This document shows positions 53,105 to 62,214 of a DNA stretch of 64,000 nucleotides, one piece after another. Position 1 is the stretch's first letter; each line of letters opens with the position of its first letter. The translations under genes were made by a program, and so were the position numbers. The notes under the pieces were generated by a model. That model saw only the letters and a list, made by a program, of their open reading frames with translations. It made no database searches and was not told the DNA's origin. The stretch comes from Leeuwenhoekiella nanhaiensis (GTDB taxonomy: Bacteria > Bacteroidota > Bacteroidia > Flavobacteriales > Flavobacteriaceae): the NCBI RefSeq assembly GCF_002744755.1, contig NZ_KZ319289.1, forward strand, positions 248,001 to 312,000, written 5' to 3'.

Positions 53105-53410
53105 TTACAGCGTGGTGATTTTTATACTTCCATCAATTTTAAGGCGGGTTTTATCCCGTGCGTATTGTTTAAATAGTTTTTGTGCTTTGGCTTTTTCAGC
53201 TTCCAGAGCTTCGATTCGGGCATTGATTTTCTCACTGTCCATCGTATGATCTTTTTCCCAGATCTGTAATTTTCTGATTTTGTGGAAATTGATCTTTTCG
53301 TCAAGCAAATTAAGAATCACAGTAGAGGCCTCGGCAGCGGTAAATTCTCCGTCAATAAGCTGAAGCGTCTCTGTTTTAGGGGATGTAGCGGTGTTCTGTT
53401 CGTTTTTCAT
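53105..53410 (-). CDS. small coiled-coil protein, first gene of the dab operon
   Basis: A 101-residue soluble protein. The N-terminal 15 residues are polar and disordered-looking, a compact segment (LQLIDGEFTAAEASTVILNLLDEKINFHKI) follows, and a charged helix (MDSEKINARIEALEAEKAKA) forms a probable coiled coil before a short C-terminal strand. The family is not one I can name. It heads the operon, divergent from the LysR gene, and is 25 bases from the small membrane protein. Confidence 0.65.
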   Translation of the reverse strand: MKNEQNTATSPKTETLQLIDGEFTAAEASTVILNLLDEKINFHKIRKLQIWEKDHTMDSEKINARIEALEAEKAKAQKLFKQYARDKTRLKIDGSIKITTL

Positions 53411-53459
53411 ACTTGAGATTTAAGCGTTTTAGTTTGAGTTCGGGTGCAAAGTTTAAACA

Positions 53460-53488
53460 TTTGATGCATTAATTTTTATTTATATTTG
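53460..53488 (+). promoter_or_regulatory. promoter of the LysR gene
   Basis: TTTG (53460-53463), a 17-base spacer and TATATTTG (53481-53488) fit the Bacteroidota consensus. The TTG at 53486 is part of the box, so translation starts at ATG 53513. Confidence 0.6.
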
Positions 53489-53512
53489 TTATCAGACACA
53501 TTAAAATATTTT

Positions 53513-54430
53513 ATGAATTACACTTTGCATCAGCTTCAGATATTCCAAAAGATTGCAGAATTGAAGAGTATTACGAAGGCTTCAGAGGAGCTGCACCTCA
53601 CGCAACCTGCTGTTTCTATTCAACTTAAAAACTTTCAGGACAAGTTTCCCATACCCCTTACCGAAGTGGTAGGCAGGCAACTTTACATCACGGATTTTGG
53701 GATGGAGATCGCACGCACCGTTACGAAAATTTTAACAGAAGTAGAGGCGATTAATTACAAAACGCGGGCATTTCAGGGCGAAATTTCGGGCAGATTGACC
53801 ATCTCGGTGGCGTCAACCGGTAAATATGTGTTGCCGTATTTTCTTTCCGGATTTATGCGGAAAAACCCCGGAGTCGATCTGGTGATGGATGTGACCAATA
53901 AGTCTCTGGTGGTTGAAAGTCTGGAGCGCAACGCGGTAGATTTTGCATTGGTATCGGTACTTCCCGATAAGCTGAAGATCAACACGATCTCGCTGATGCA
54001 AAACAGCCTGCATTATGTCGCGAGCAGTGATTTTGACATTGCCGACGGGGAATCGGGAGAAGTGCTCTTTGAGAAAATGCCGCTCATTTACCGGGAGCCG
54101 GGATCGGCCACGCGTAATGCCATGGAAAATTTTATTGCCCAGCGTAAATTCAGCATTACTAAAAAAATGGAATTAACCTCAAATGAAGCGGTCAAACAGG
54201 CTGTAATTGCCGGATTGGGCTGCTCTATTATGCCCATTATAGGTCTGCGCAACGAACTTAAAAGCCAGAAACTGAAAATTGTTCCGGTGACGGGTTTACC
54301 CATCAATACCTTTTGGAATCTGGTGTGGCTGCAAGCCAAAAACCTTTCGCCTGTGGCTAAAGCTTTTGTAGAATACCTTGAAGCCGAAAAGGAGGCTGTT
54401 ATTGCAAAGCATTTTGATTATCTCAGCTAA
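53513..54430 (+). CDS. LysR-family regulator, probable control of dabAB
   Basis: An N-terminal winged helix (about 1-62: LHQLQIFQKIAELKSITKAS, then LHLTQPAVSIQLKNFQ) and a C-terminal type 2 periplasmic-like ligand domain (about 90-300). It is related in layout to CbbR/CmpR regulators, which respond to metabolites of carbon fixation and control carbon uptake. It is divergent from the dab operon, the usual arrangement for an LysR protein and its target. Its stop overlaps the end of the SLC13 gene on the other strand by four bases. Confidence 0.87.
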   Translation: MNYTLHQLQIFQKIAELKSITKASEELHLTQPAVSIQLKNFQDKFPIPLTEVVGRQLYITDFGMEIARTVTKILTEVEAINYKTRAFQGEISGRLTISVASTGKYVLPYFLSGFMRKNPGVDLVMDVTNKSLVVESLERNAVDFALVSVLPDKLKINTISLMQNSLHYVASSDFDIADGESGEVLFEKMPLIYREPGSATRNAMENFIAQRKFSITKKMELTSNEAVKQAVIAGLGCSIMPIIGLRNELKSQKLKIVPVTGLPINTFWNLVWLQAKNLSPVAKAFVEYLEAEKEAVIAKHFDYLS

Positions 54431-55905
54431 GGTTTCTCCAGCAAAAATTTCTGACTGAATCCGAAAGGATCAAAATCCCACAGGAGCGGAAGGGCGAAAT
54501 ACACCATAGCCGTAAGCAAGATGATCGAGATGAGGTTCATCCAAATCCCGGTTTTGACCATATCCGGGATGCGTAAATACCCGGAGCCAAAGACCACCGC
54601 GTTCGGAGGCGTTGCCACCGGCAGCATAAACGCGCAGGAAGCTGCAACCGTAGTCGCAACCAGCAGCATATAGGGATTCAAATCCAGTTTTAAGGCAATA
54701 GGTGCCAAAATGGGGAGCAGCATAGCTGTTGTAGCCAGATTGGAGGTGAGTTCGGTGATAAAATTCACGCTAAAGATCACAATCAAGATAAGCAGCAATA
54801 GGGGTAAGGTGTCGAGCAAGGTGATTTTTACACCGAACCATTCCGCAAGACCGGTTACCTCAAATCCCGATGCCAAAGCCATCCCGCCACCGAAGAGCAA
54901 AATAATGCCCCAGGGCATTTTTACGGCTTCCTTCCAGTGAATGATGCGCTTTCCTTTTTGGCTTGTGCCTAAGGTAAATAAGGTGATTCCGGCAATCATT
55001 GCGATGATGGTGTCATCTATACCCGGCAGTATTTTTTCCAGTAAAAATGAACGCGAAATCCAGCAAAGTGCGGTAATCACAAAAACGGAGAGTACAATTT
55101 TCTCCTCCCGTTTCATCGGTCCCAGTTCTACCAGGAGTTTTTGGATTTCGCTTTTTCCACCCGGAAATTCCTTTTGCTCAAACTTAAACGCGATGTTGAC
55201 CAGGTAATACCAGGAAACCAAAAGCAGGATAATTGAAATGGGTAAACCAAAAGTAAGCCACTGTAAAAAGGAGATTTCAATATTGTAAACTTCCTGAATG
55301 TAGCCGGCAAAAACCAGGTTAGGCGGGGTACCAATGAGCGTTGCAATTCCCCCGATTGAGGCGCTGTATGCAATGCTGAGCATAAGAGCTTCCCCAAAAA
55401 GTTTATTCTCATCCTGCCTGGTCGCGGGATTGTCTTTTAGTTGAGAAACAATAGACATCCCAATGGGTAACATCATAACCGAAGTAGCCGTGTTTGAAAT
55501 CCACATCGACAAAAAGGCCGTTGCTACCATAAAGCCCAGAATGATGTTTTTGACGTTAGTACCTATAAGCTTTATGATATGCAGGGCTATGCGCTTGTGT
55601 AAATTCCATTTTTCGATTGCAATGGCGAGAATAAAACCGCCCATATACAGAAAGATGTATTTATGCCCGTAAGACGCCGTTGTGGTTGATAAATCGAGTG
55701 CTCCCGTAAGCGGAAAGAGCACGATGGGTAACAACGCGGTTACTGCAATAGGCACGGCTTCGGTGACCCACCATAAGGCAATCCAGATGGTTGCGCTAAG
55801 CACATCATAGGCCGGCTCAGGCATTCCTTCGGGAGCACCTAAAAGCTGAAGAATTACAAACAGCAGCGGACCTGCAATCAGGAAAATACGCTTATCGACT
55901 TTCAC
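54427..55905 (-). CDS. SLC13/DASS-family sodium-coupled anion transporter
   Basis: About 12 membrane segments with the two repeated SNT motifs of the DASS family: WISNTATSVMMLPIGMSIV (about residue 155) and the paired NFITELTSNLATTAMLLPIL near residue 385, plus GTPPNLVFAGY and ATPPNAVVFGSGY. It imports dicarboxylates such as succinate, or sulfate, together with sodium; the exact anion cannot be decided by eye. The 492-residue length is standard. It is a single gene convergent with the LysR gene. Confidence 0.9.
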   Translation of the reverse strand: MKVDKRIFLIAGPLLFVILQLLGAPEGMPEPAYDVLSATIWIALWWVTEAVPIAVTALLPIVLFPLTGALDLSTTTASYGHKYIFLYMGGFILAIAIEKWNLHKRIALHIIKLIGTNVKNIILGFMVATAFLSMWISNTATSVMMLPIGMSIVSQLKDNPATRQDENKLFGEALMLSIAYSASIGGIATLIGTPPNLVFAGYIQEVYNIEISFLQWLTFGLPISIILLLVSWYYLVNIAFKFEQKEFPGGKSEIQKLLVELGPMKREEKIVLSVFVITALCWISRSFLLEKILPGIDDTIIAMIAGITLFTLGTSQKGKRIIHWKEAVKMPWGIILLFGGGMALASGFEVTGLAEWFGVKITLLDTLPLLLLILIVIFSVNFITELTSNLATTAMLLPILAPIALKLDLNPYMLLVATTVAASCAFMLPVATPPNAVVFGSGYLRIPDMVKTGIWMNLISIILLTAMVYFALPLLWDFDPFGFSQKFLLEKP

Positions 55906-56224
55906 GAATTTTTTATTTATAAATGGATAACACGAAGATCTAACTAAATTTTATCATCGGAAGTTACAGATTATCATCCATATTTTAAGGTCAGTAGCAT
56001 TTAGCAAATTTTGTGTTCTGAATACTATTAATACCGAAAGTAATCTCCTTTGCGCTTTCAACATCGCTCTGCAATTCAATTTTACCGTTTTACAAGCTCA
56101 AGATCTGCTTGCTGAGACTTAGGCCTATGTCCTCCTTCAAAATAGAACCAGCTTAAATCTCTTTACAGACTGAATTCCCAATCAAAAAAAGTATCTTGGA
56201 GTTGTTGGTTTTTCAGATCTAGCT
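55906..56224. other. intergenic region with a kinase remnant
   Basis: Apart from the decayed kinase fragment at 56036-56152, no feature stands out. The last 70 bases presumably hold the promoter of the bisphosphatase gene, but I see no clear consensus. Confidence 0.5.
56036..56152 (-). pseudogene. decayed fragment of a histidine-kinase ATPase domain
   Basis: The minus strand reads [13 protein letters not shown], a stop codon, then NGKIELQSDVESAKEITF. This lines up with [20 protein letters not shown] and the following residues of the intact kinase encoded at 62215-63558. The glycine-rich loop before it is damaged. No start or rest of the gene remains. Confidence 0.72.
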
Positions 56225-58198
56225 ATGCAAAACGATATTAAATATTTAAAACTGCTTTCTGAGCAGTACCCCAATACAGCAGCAGCGGCAAAAGAGATTG
56301 TCTTGCTGGAGGCCCTGCTTTCGCTGCCCAAAAGTCCCGAATTGTTTATAAGCGACATACACGGGGAACACGAGTCTTTTCGGCATATGCTTAAGAATGC
56401 ATCCGGTCGTATTCGCCACGAACTTTTGACGCTTTTTAAGGACGAACTCACCGAAGATTCCCTGCGTAGCCTGGCTACCTTGATTTATTATCCGCAGGAA
56501 AAACTGGATATTTTGAAATCGAAAAATTCGGATCTCGAAGAATTTTACACAGTCGCGGTAAAGCGCCTGTTGAAAGTCGCGCATCGGTTTACCGCAATTT
56601 ATACCATACGCAAACTCGATCTGTTGTTGCCGGTAAATTATAAATTAGTAATTCGTGAACTGCTTGACGGGGAATCTGCCCCGGAACAGAAATTTGCTTA
56701 CCGTCAAAATTTGTTGCGCTCCATCATCGCGATTGGTGAGGGTGATCAATTGATCATAGCCCTTGCAGAATTCATACAGCGGCTGGCTATTGCCAAAATA
56801 CACGTGATCGGAGATATTTATGACCGCGGTCCCGGTGCAGAACAGGTTATGGACAGTCTGATCGCATACCATTCGGTAGACATACAATGGGGCAATCACG
56901 ACATTGTGTGGATGGGTGCCGCATCAGGTTCCCGCGCCTGTATGGCTAATGTGATTCGACTTTCGCTACGATATGGCAACACCCAAACCCTGGAGAATGG
57001 GTATGGCATCAATTTGTTGCCTTTGGCGTCGTTTGCACTTGAGCATTACCGCGATGATAGCAGCCTGGCGTTTAATCCTAAAGTTGCTCCGGAGGAACTG
57101 CTCAACGAAAGTGAGGGCTGGCTCAACCGCATCATGCATAAGGCGATCAGTATTATTCAGTTTAAGCTGGAAGAGCAGCTGATAAGCAGAAGGCCGGAAT
57201 TGCGGATGGAGCATCGCAAAATGCTGGAATGTATAGATTTTTCAAAGAGTGAACTCACAGTTGAAGGTGAAACCTATGCGATGAAAGATGATTTCTTCCC
57301 TACCATCGATCCGGAAAATCCTACCGGGCTTTCTAAAGGGGAGCAGGAGCTGATGCAGCAACTTGCCGAATCGTTTGAACAGAGTGTACGTCTTCAGGAA
57401 CATGTACAGTTCTTATATGAAAAGGGAAGTATGTACCACATCGCAAATGATTGCCTGCTGTTTCACGGGTGTATTCCTATAGACAAAGACGGCAATCTGG
57501 CTGCAATAGAACTTTTGGGTAAAAAAAGAACTGGCAGGGAGTACATGGATTTTTTAGATAAACTTGCGCGCGAGGCCTATTCCGGGGTTTCAGGCACACG
57601 CGAAAATGAACTGGCAAAAGATATGATGTGGTATCTATGGGCAGGTCCGGACTCACCTTTATTCGGAAAAGATAAAATGGCCACTTTTGAACGGTATTTT
57701 GTAACCGATGAAAAACTGCATAAAGAAACCAAGAGTCCGTATTACCAGTACAGGGATTTGCCCGAAACAGCCGATAAAATCCTTAAGAATTTTGGTCTTG
57801 ATCCTGCAAACAGCCTGATTATAAACGGTCATGTGCCTGTGGCTGTCAAAAAAGGGGAGAGTCCGGTTAAAGCTGAAGGTAAGCTACTGGTGATCGACGG
57901 GGGGTTTGCAAAAGCCTATCAGGAACAAACAGGTATCGCGGGTTATACGCTCATTTTTGATCACATCGGGAAAAAAATCATCGCCCATCTTCCTTTTGAA
58001 TCTACGGAAAAGGCAATTACTGAGGAGCTGGATATTTTGGAGGCCGAAACCATCTATTCGTATGAAGACAAGCCCTTAAAAGTGGAAGATATCCGGGACG
58101 GCAACAAGATAAAGGAACAGATAGCAGATCTCAAAGACTTATTAAATTCGTACCGCCTTGGCTTGCTTACCGAACGTTTTCCACGAACGAGCAACTAG
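56225..58198 (+). CDS. fbp: class III fructose-1,6-bisphosphatase
   Basis: A gluconeogenic enzyme that removes the 1-phosphate from fructose 1,6-bisphosphate, with a metallophosphoesterase core. Metal motifs are seen in LFISDIHGEHESFRHML (about residues 38-54), IHVIGDIYDRGPGAEQVMD (about 195-213) and VDIQWGNHDIVWMG (about 218-231), with late histidines in IINGHVPV. The 657-residue length is typical of the class III (FBPase_2) family of Firmicutes and Bacteroidota and unlike the short class I enzyme. It stands alone. Pieces of a dead histidine kinase lie on both sides. Confidence 0.95.
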   Translation: MQNDIKYLKLLSEQYPNTAAAAKEIVLLEALLSLPKSPELFISDIHGEHESFRHMLKNASGRIRHELLTLFKDELTEDSLRSLATLIYYPQEKLDILKSKNSDLEEFYTVAVKRLLKVAHRFTAIYTIRKLDLLLPVNYKLVIRELLDGESAPEQKFAYRQNLLRSIIAIGEGDQLIIALAEFIQRLAIAKIHVIGDIYDRGPGAEQVMDSLIAYHSVDIQWGNHDIVWMGAASGSRACMANVIRLSLRYGNTQTLENGYGINLLPLASFALEHYRDDSSLAFNPKVAPEELLNESEGWLNRIMHKAISIIQFKLEEQLISRRPELRMEHRKMLECIDFSKSELTVEGETYAMKDDFFPTIDPENPTGLSKGEQELMQQLAESFEQSVRLQEHVQFLYEKGSMYHIANDCLLFHGCIPIDKDGNLAAIELLGKKRTGREYMDFLDKLAREAYSGVSGTRENELAKDMMWYLWAGPDSPLFGKDKMATFERYFVTDEKLHKETKSPYYQYRDLPETADKILKNFGLDPANSLIINGHVPVAVKKGESPVKAEGKLLVIDGGFAKAYQEQTGIAGYTLIFDHIGKKIIAHLPFESTEKAITEELDILEAETIYSYEDKPLKVEDIRDGNKIKEQIADLKDLLNSYRLGLLTERFPRTSN

Positions 58199-58243
58199 TG
58201 CATTTTGCAGTTCTGGGTTTGAGTGAAATTAGCGGTTTTGACC

Positions 58244-58309
58244 CTAAAACCGCAGCGTAAACTCTGTCCCGTTTTCAGCGCCATCCTGCGACTTAATATT
58301 CGGTTTATG
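58244..58309 (-). pseudogene. second decayed fragment of a histidine-kinase C-terminus
   Basis: The minus strand reads [20 protein letters not shown] followed by F and a stop. The intact kinase ends [21 protein letters not shown], stop. The nucleotide match is also clear: GCAGCGTAAACTC and TCAGC occur in both on the plus strand. The reading frame breaks upstream. Confidence 0.75.
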
Positions 58310-58480
58310 CTAATTTATTGCAGCGTTCAGGGACAGTTCAGGGCACTTAGGAATTGAAATTAACTGTCTTCATATCCTCATATTTTACTCAATCGATTTC
58401 TCTTAAAAAAAGGTGAATAGGACCCTGGATTCAGACTTAACAGGTCTTAAAACCATACTTTTGCCGAAAAGAAACTGATT

Positions 58481-60442
58481 TTGGAGAAAATACTAACAAA
58501 ATTAGGAATGTTCCGTTTGTCCCTTTCCATTTCAAAAGCACCTGGATTTAGGCTTTTCTGCTGCCTGGTATTCTTCTGCAATCTGGGTTTTGCACAGCAG
58601 ATTTACAATGGGGATTACGAGATTTTAGGTGTTGCGGGTGAGGCCACTTACACCTATAGGCTTAAAGAGGGCGATACCTTAAAAAATGGCCCTTTTTTAT
58701 TTCAGCACAGCTCTCAGAATAATCTGGACCCCGTAGCGATTAAAGGCAGCTTCAAAAATGATATTCCTGTAGGTCTTTGGCACTATTCAAGTGGTAATTA
58801 CGTGCCACAAAAGGAAAAGGAGTTTGTTGATTTTTCTTTTGTAACCAGGCTTGACGGAATAAAAAAAGCCGTTGAAGGGAGTTACTACGAAGGTTTGCCA
58901 GACAGTACCTGGACAATCACACGAGACAGCATCGGAGATTCTAAAGTGTCTTCCAATCAGTTTAAGAGTGAAATCACTTATAAAGAAGGAATACCTCAGT
59001 TATCTTTTACCATTGAAACAACCGAAAACCTGCTCATAGGCAGGCTTTTGCGCAATGCCTCTGCCCACGACACGTGGACGCTTTTTACTAAAGATGGCAT
59101 TAATGAGATTGAAAACTGGGTTTTTGATAATGGGGTACTCAGAGAAGTAAGAATACGAGTCAATGATAGTGTAGAGAAAGTACTGTCATTTAATCAAGAC
59201 AAGCAGGAAGATGCAGAGCTTATTTATCTGGATGAAAACTACCTGACCATAATGGAGTTTGGCCTGCAAAAGCAGGATACTACACACGTATTTGATCACG
59301 GTTTAAGCAGTTTACTTAAAGAGAATGCCACTTATCAACATCAGGTAGAGACTATGATGTCTGACCTTGGTTCACCGGTCAAATTGGCTGTGATGAAGGT
59401 AAAGGTACCCCGGTACGACCTCTCAAAAGAAGAAGAAAAGAATCTGACTGCGATAACTGAACACTATGAAAAGTCCCGGTCTCTAGCCGGTATTGTACTT
59501 ACAGATACCCAACTTATTTTAAAAAAACTTACAGATCAAAAAGTCGCTTTGCTGTATAACGCAGTTGAAAATATAGAGCAGACTTATCTCAAAAAGCTTG
59601 AAAAACTAAACGGATATCGCAAGGATGAGGTAATCCGTTTTATAAAGCGTGACGCTTTAATAGAAGGGCTATGGCCATCAGGATTGCCTCCCCGTGAGGT
59701 TGTAGGTAAGGATACCTCTGGATTGCAGGTTGCTTACCCTGTAAAGACTGGTCTCACCTATTCAAGATCAACAAATAAGCTGCAGGATGTAGAAGATATG
59801 GCTCATTTTGTAGAATCGGTTCTCACTGAAATACAGGATGATTTGGGACTTTCTTTAAAGAATTTGAAGCCTCAAAAACAGGTTGATACTAAAGAGGAAG
59901 CATTAGTTCAGCAAGCAGGCCAACTCAAAATACGCATTGATTCTCTTGCGCCGTCACAGCCTGATGATCTTAGAAAGGCTTTATTGGCGTTGAAAGGGCG
60001 TGCAGATCAGCAATTGCAGCAGTATGCCCTGATTGATCAGGATAGTCTTGAAACTAAAAACAGAAGGGCCGGTGAGCTCAAAATCTGTTTTGCTGAACAA
60101 CAGGAGTTGGTAGATCTTTTAATACAAATACCCGACGAGCAAGAAGAGCTTAAAGAGGCATATACAGAGGAAGTATACGTGATATTTACGGCCACAATAA
60201 TGGATGAACAGGTTAAAAAACACATCATAAACGCTTACGAGAAACAGGTACTGCCTTACTTATTGAAACAGGTGCAGGAAGGTTTGTCCTGTGAAGAGAT
60301 TCAGGACTGGATGACCACCTATAGAAATATTCAGGACCGCCTGCTCCAACTGCGTAACGAAGATACCCGTCGCCTGGAGCGGAAGTTAAAACGAGAAGAC
60401 AACCCTCAGGAAGTTCTTAAACTTTTGGGCGTTGCCTTATAA
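58481..60442 (+). CDS. exported protein of unknown function, first of a three-gene operon
   Basis: A signal sequence (FCCLVFFCNLGFAQQ, ending near residue 40) precedes about 200 residues with MORN-like toxin-antidote-type turns (IKGSFKNDIPVGLWHYSSGN, VEGSYYEGLPDSTWTI). A long, mainly helical and charged part to the end looks like coiled coil (EEEKNLTAITEHYEKSRSL, LRNEDTRRLERKLKREDN). I recognise no enzyme motif. The start at TTG 58481 is uncertain; ATG 58508 would still give a complete signal peptide. The operon continues with a DUF2490 protein 9 bases later and a MORN-repeat protein. Confidence 0.68.
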   Translation: MEKILTKLGMFRLSLSISKAPGFRLFCCLVFFCNLGFAQQIYNGDYEILGVAGEATYTYRLKEGDTLKNGPFLFQHSSQNNLDPVAIKGSFKNDIPVGLWHYSSGNYVPQKEKEFVDFSFVTRLDGIKKAVEGSYYEGLPDSTWTITRDSIGDSKVSSNQFKSEITYKEGIPQLSFTIETTENLLIGRLLRNASAHDTWTLFTKDGINEIENWVFDNGVLREVRIRVNDSVEKVLSFNQDKQEDAELIYLDENYLTIMEFGLQKQDTTHVFDHGLSSLLKENATYQHQVETMMSDLGSPVKLAVMKVKVPRYDLSKEEEKNLTAITEHYEKSRSLAGIVLTDTQLILKKLTDQKVALLYNAVENIEQTYLKKLEKLNGYRKDEVIRFIKRDALIEGLWPSGLPPREVVGKDTSGLQVAYPVKTGLTYSRSTNKLQDVEDMAHFVESVLTEIQDDLGLSLKNLKPQKQVDTKEEALVQQAGQLKIRIDSLAPSQPDDLRKALLALKGRADQQLQQYALIDQDSLETKNRRAGELKICFAEQQELVDLLIQIPDEQEELKEAYTEEVYVIFTATIMDEQVKKHIINAYEKQVLPYLLKQVQEGLSCEEIQDWMTTYRNIQDRLLQLRNEDTRRLERKLKREDNPQEVLKLLGVAL

Positions 60443-60451
60443 AGACCAGCT

Positions 60452-61291
60452 ATGCCATCACATAAGATAATTTCACTTTTCTTGTTAGCACTCACGCTGG
60501 CCTTTGTTAATCCGGCAAGGGGTCAGGATAAGCCTGATATAGACTCTGAAACCGAAACCAGAGCATCTAAGTATAAGGATGTCAAGAGGAAATTCTGGTT
60601 TAATACGTACGGAAATATACGCATCTCCAAACGCTTATTCTGGATCGCGCAAACGCATCTTAGATTTGAGGAAACAGCCGGTACTCCCTATGTGGGTCAA
60701 ATTGGCCAGATTTACAACCGGCACGCCATAGGGTACATTTACGATAAAAAAACCAATTTCGCCCTGGGCGGCGTGTTGCGACTTAATTTTAATACAGACC
60801 CTGACAGCGACGGCCCTGATTTACTGCCGGAATACCGAATATGGCATCAATACCAGTTTGCAATGCCGCTGTACAATGCGATGGCCTATCACAGGATTCG
60901 CATTGAACACCGTTGGTCAAAAAGTTTTGGGGAAGAGGATGAATATATTTTCAGGAATCGGTATCGCTATATGTTCAGGCTCAAAGTGCCTTTAAATAAA
61001 CCCGGTCTGCAGCCTGGCGCACTGTACATAGCTCCGGAATCAGAAGTGATCTTACAAAGCGGAAAGCAGGTTGTTGACAGTCCATTAGAAGATGTACGTT
61101 TAAACGCAACTTTAGGTTACATTATAAATCCCCGACTCACTGTAGCAGGCGGGTTTATGTACAGTTTTGGCCAGACTCTCGATGACGGTTCGGTTTATAA
61201 TCAAAATTATACCTTTAGGATTCACCTGTATTTCTCACCAGATCTACGCAAGGTTAAGAACAAACTGCCTTCTGTACATTTTAGAGATTAG
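60452..61291 (+). CDS. DUF2490-family outer-membrane protein
   Basis: A signal peptide (to about residue 24, ARGQD) and a barrel-like domain with the DUF2490 features RKFWFNTYGNIRISKRLFWI, LLPEYRIWHQYQFAM, YHRIRIEHRWSKSF and IFRNRYRYMFRLKVPLN. The chain ends in FRIHLYFSPDL followed by a short polar tail. Proteins of this family are abundant in Bacteroidota and have no assigned activity. It lies between the large unknown exported protein and the MORN protein. Confidence 0.82.
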   Translation: MPSHKIISLFLLALTLAFVNPARGQDKPDIDSETETRASKYKDVKRKFWFNTYGNIRISKRLFWIAQTHLRFEETAGTPYVGQIGQIYNRHAIGYIYDKKTNFALGGVLRLNFNTDPDSDGPDLLPEYRIWHQYQFAMPLYNAMAYHRIRIEHRWSKSFGEEDEYIFRNRYRYMFRLKVPLNKPGLQPGALYIAPESEVILQSGKQVVDSPLEDVRLNATLGYIINPRLTVAGGFMYSFGQTLDDGSVYNQNYTFRIHLYFSPDLRKVKNKLPSVHFRD

Positions 61292-61365
61292 AATACTGAA
61301 GTTAATGAGCTGAAAAAGAGCGGTGACCTAAACCGGTCTGTTTTACCAAAAAGTTTAGTGAACTT

Positions 61366-62196
61366 ATGAAAAAGATTTTGCCCTATATCCTCACAGGTCT
61401 CGTCACGGCCATAGCCGTGTATCTTTTTATAGAAAATCAACAGCTGAAAAGTAATGCAGAAACAGAAGGCGATGCAGATACATCAGGTTTTTCTGTTGAG
61501 CAGCGCAACGAGATTGCCCGTGCAGATTCGTTGCTTCTGGCGGGATCGTATGAAGAAGCACAAAGCGCCTACGACAACTTACCCGAAAACGTGGGGCTTG
61601 AAAAGGAGTTGAGACGCAAGATTTCCACAAAAATCCGCAATCTGGATAATCAATTGCGCTATGCAACTAGTAAGAGACCGGGCAATACTAAGGCAGATAC
61701 TGCAAATCTGAATACTACAGATTTTGATTTACAGCAAATGGATTCTTTGAGTTTTGCCCTGACTAAAGCCCAACTGGAACTCAAGAATATCAGAATGCAG
61801 ATGCAACAAAAAGTCTTTGGTGAATACCTGACTTTTAAGAGCAAAAAAGGAAACAGACTGCATTATGTAGGCGAGGTAAAAAACAAAAAAGCTAACGGAT
61901 TGGGAATTGCCATTCTAGACACCGGTAGCCGCTATGAAGGGGAATGGCGCGATGGAATGCGACACGGTAAAGGCACGTTTTACTGGATAGATGGGGAGCA
62001 TTATGAGGGGAATTACGTAAACGATATGCGTAGCGGTACAGGTACCTATTATTGGCCTAACGGCGAAAAATTTACAGGTGAATGGAAGGATGACCTGCGC
62101 AACGGAGCGGGCGTTTTTTATGGTAAAGATGGTGAAGTAATCGCCAGCGGTATCTGGAAAGATGATAAACTGGTAGAACAGAATAAAGACAAATAG
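61366..62196 (+). CDS. membrane-anchored MORN-repeat protein
   Basis: One N-terminal membrane anchor (about 5-23), a helical linker (about 40-155) and four MORN repeats near the end: YVGEVKNKKANGLGIAI, YEGEWRDGMRHGKGTFYW, YEGNYVNDMRSGTGTYYW and FTGEWKDDLRNGAGVFYG, with a partial fifth (ASGIWKDDKL). MORN repeats form elongated sheets that bind proteins or lipids. Facing the periplasm, it may act as a scaffold. It is the last gene of the operon and converges on the kinase gene 18 bases away. Confidence 0.8.
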   Translation: MKKILPYILTGLVTAIAVYLFIENQQLKSNAETEGDADTSGFSVEQRNEIARADSLLLAGSYEEAQSAYDNLPENVGLEKELRRKISTKIRNLDNQLRYATSKRPGNTKADTANLNTTDFDLQQMDSLSFALTKAQLELKNIRMQMQQKVFGEYLTFKSKKGNRLHYVGEVKNKKANGLGIAILDTGSRYEGEWRDGMRHGKGTFYWIDGEHYEGNYVNDMRSGTGTYYWPNGEKFTGEWKDDLRNGAGVFYGKDGEVIASGIWKDDKLVEQNKDK

Positions 62197-62214
62197 ATTT
62201 TTAGTCCGTGGACT

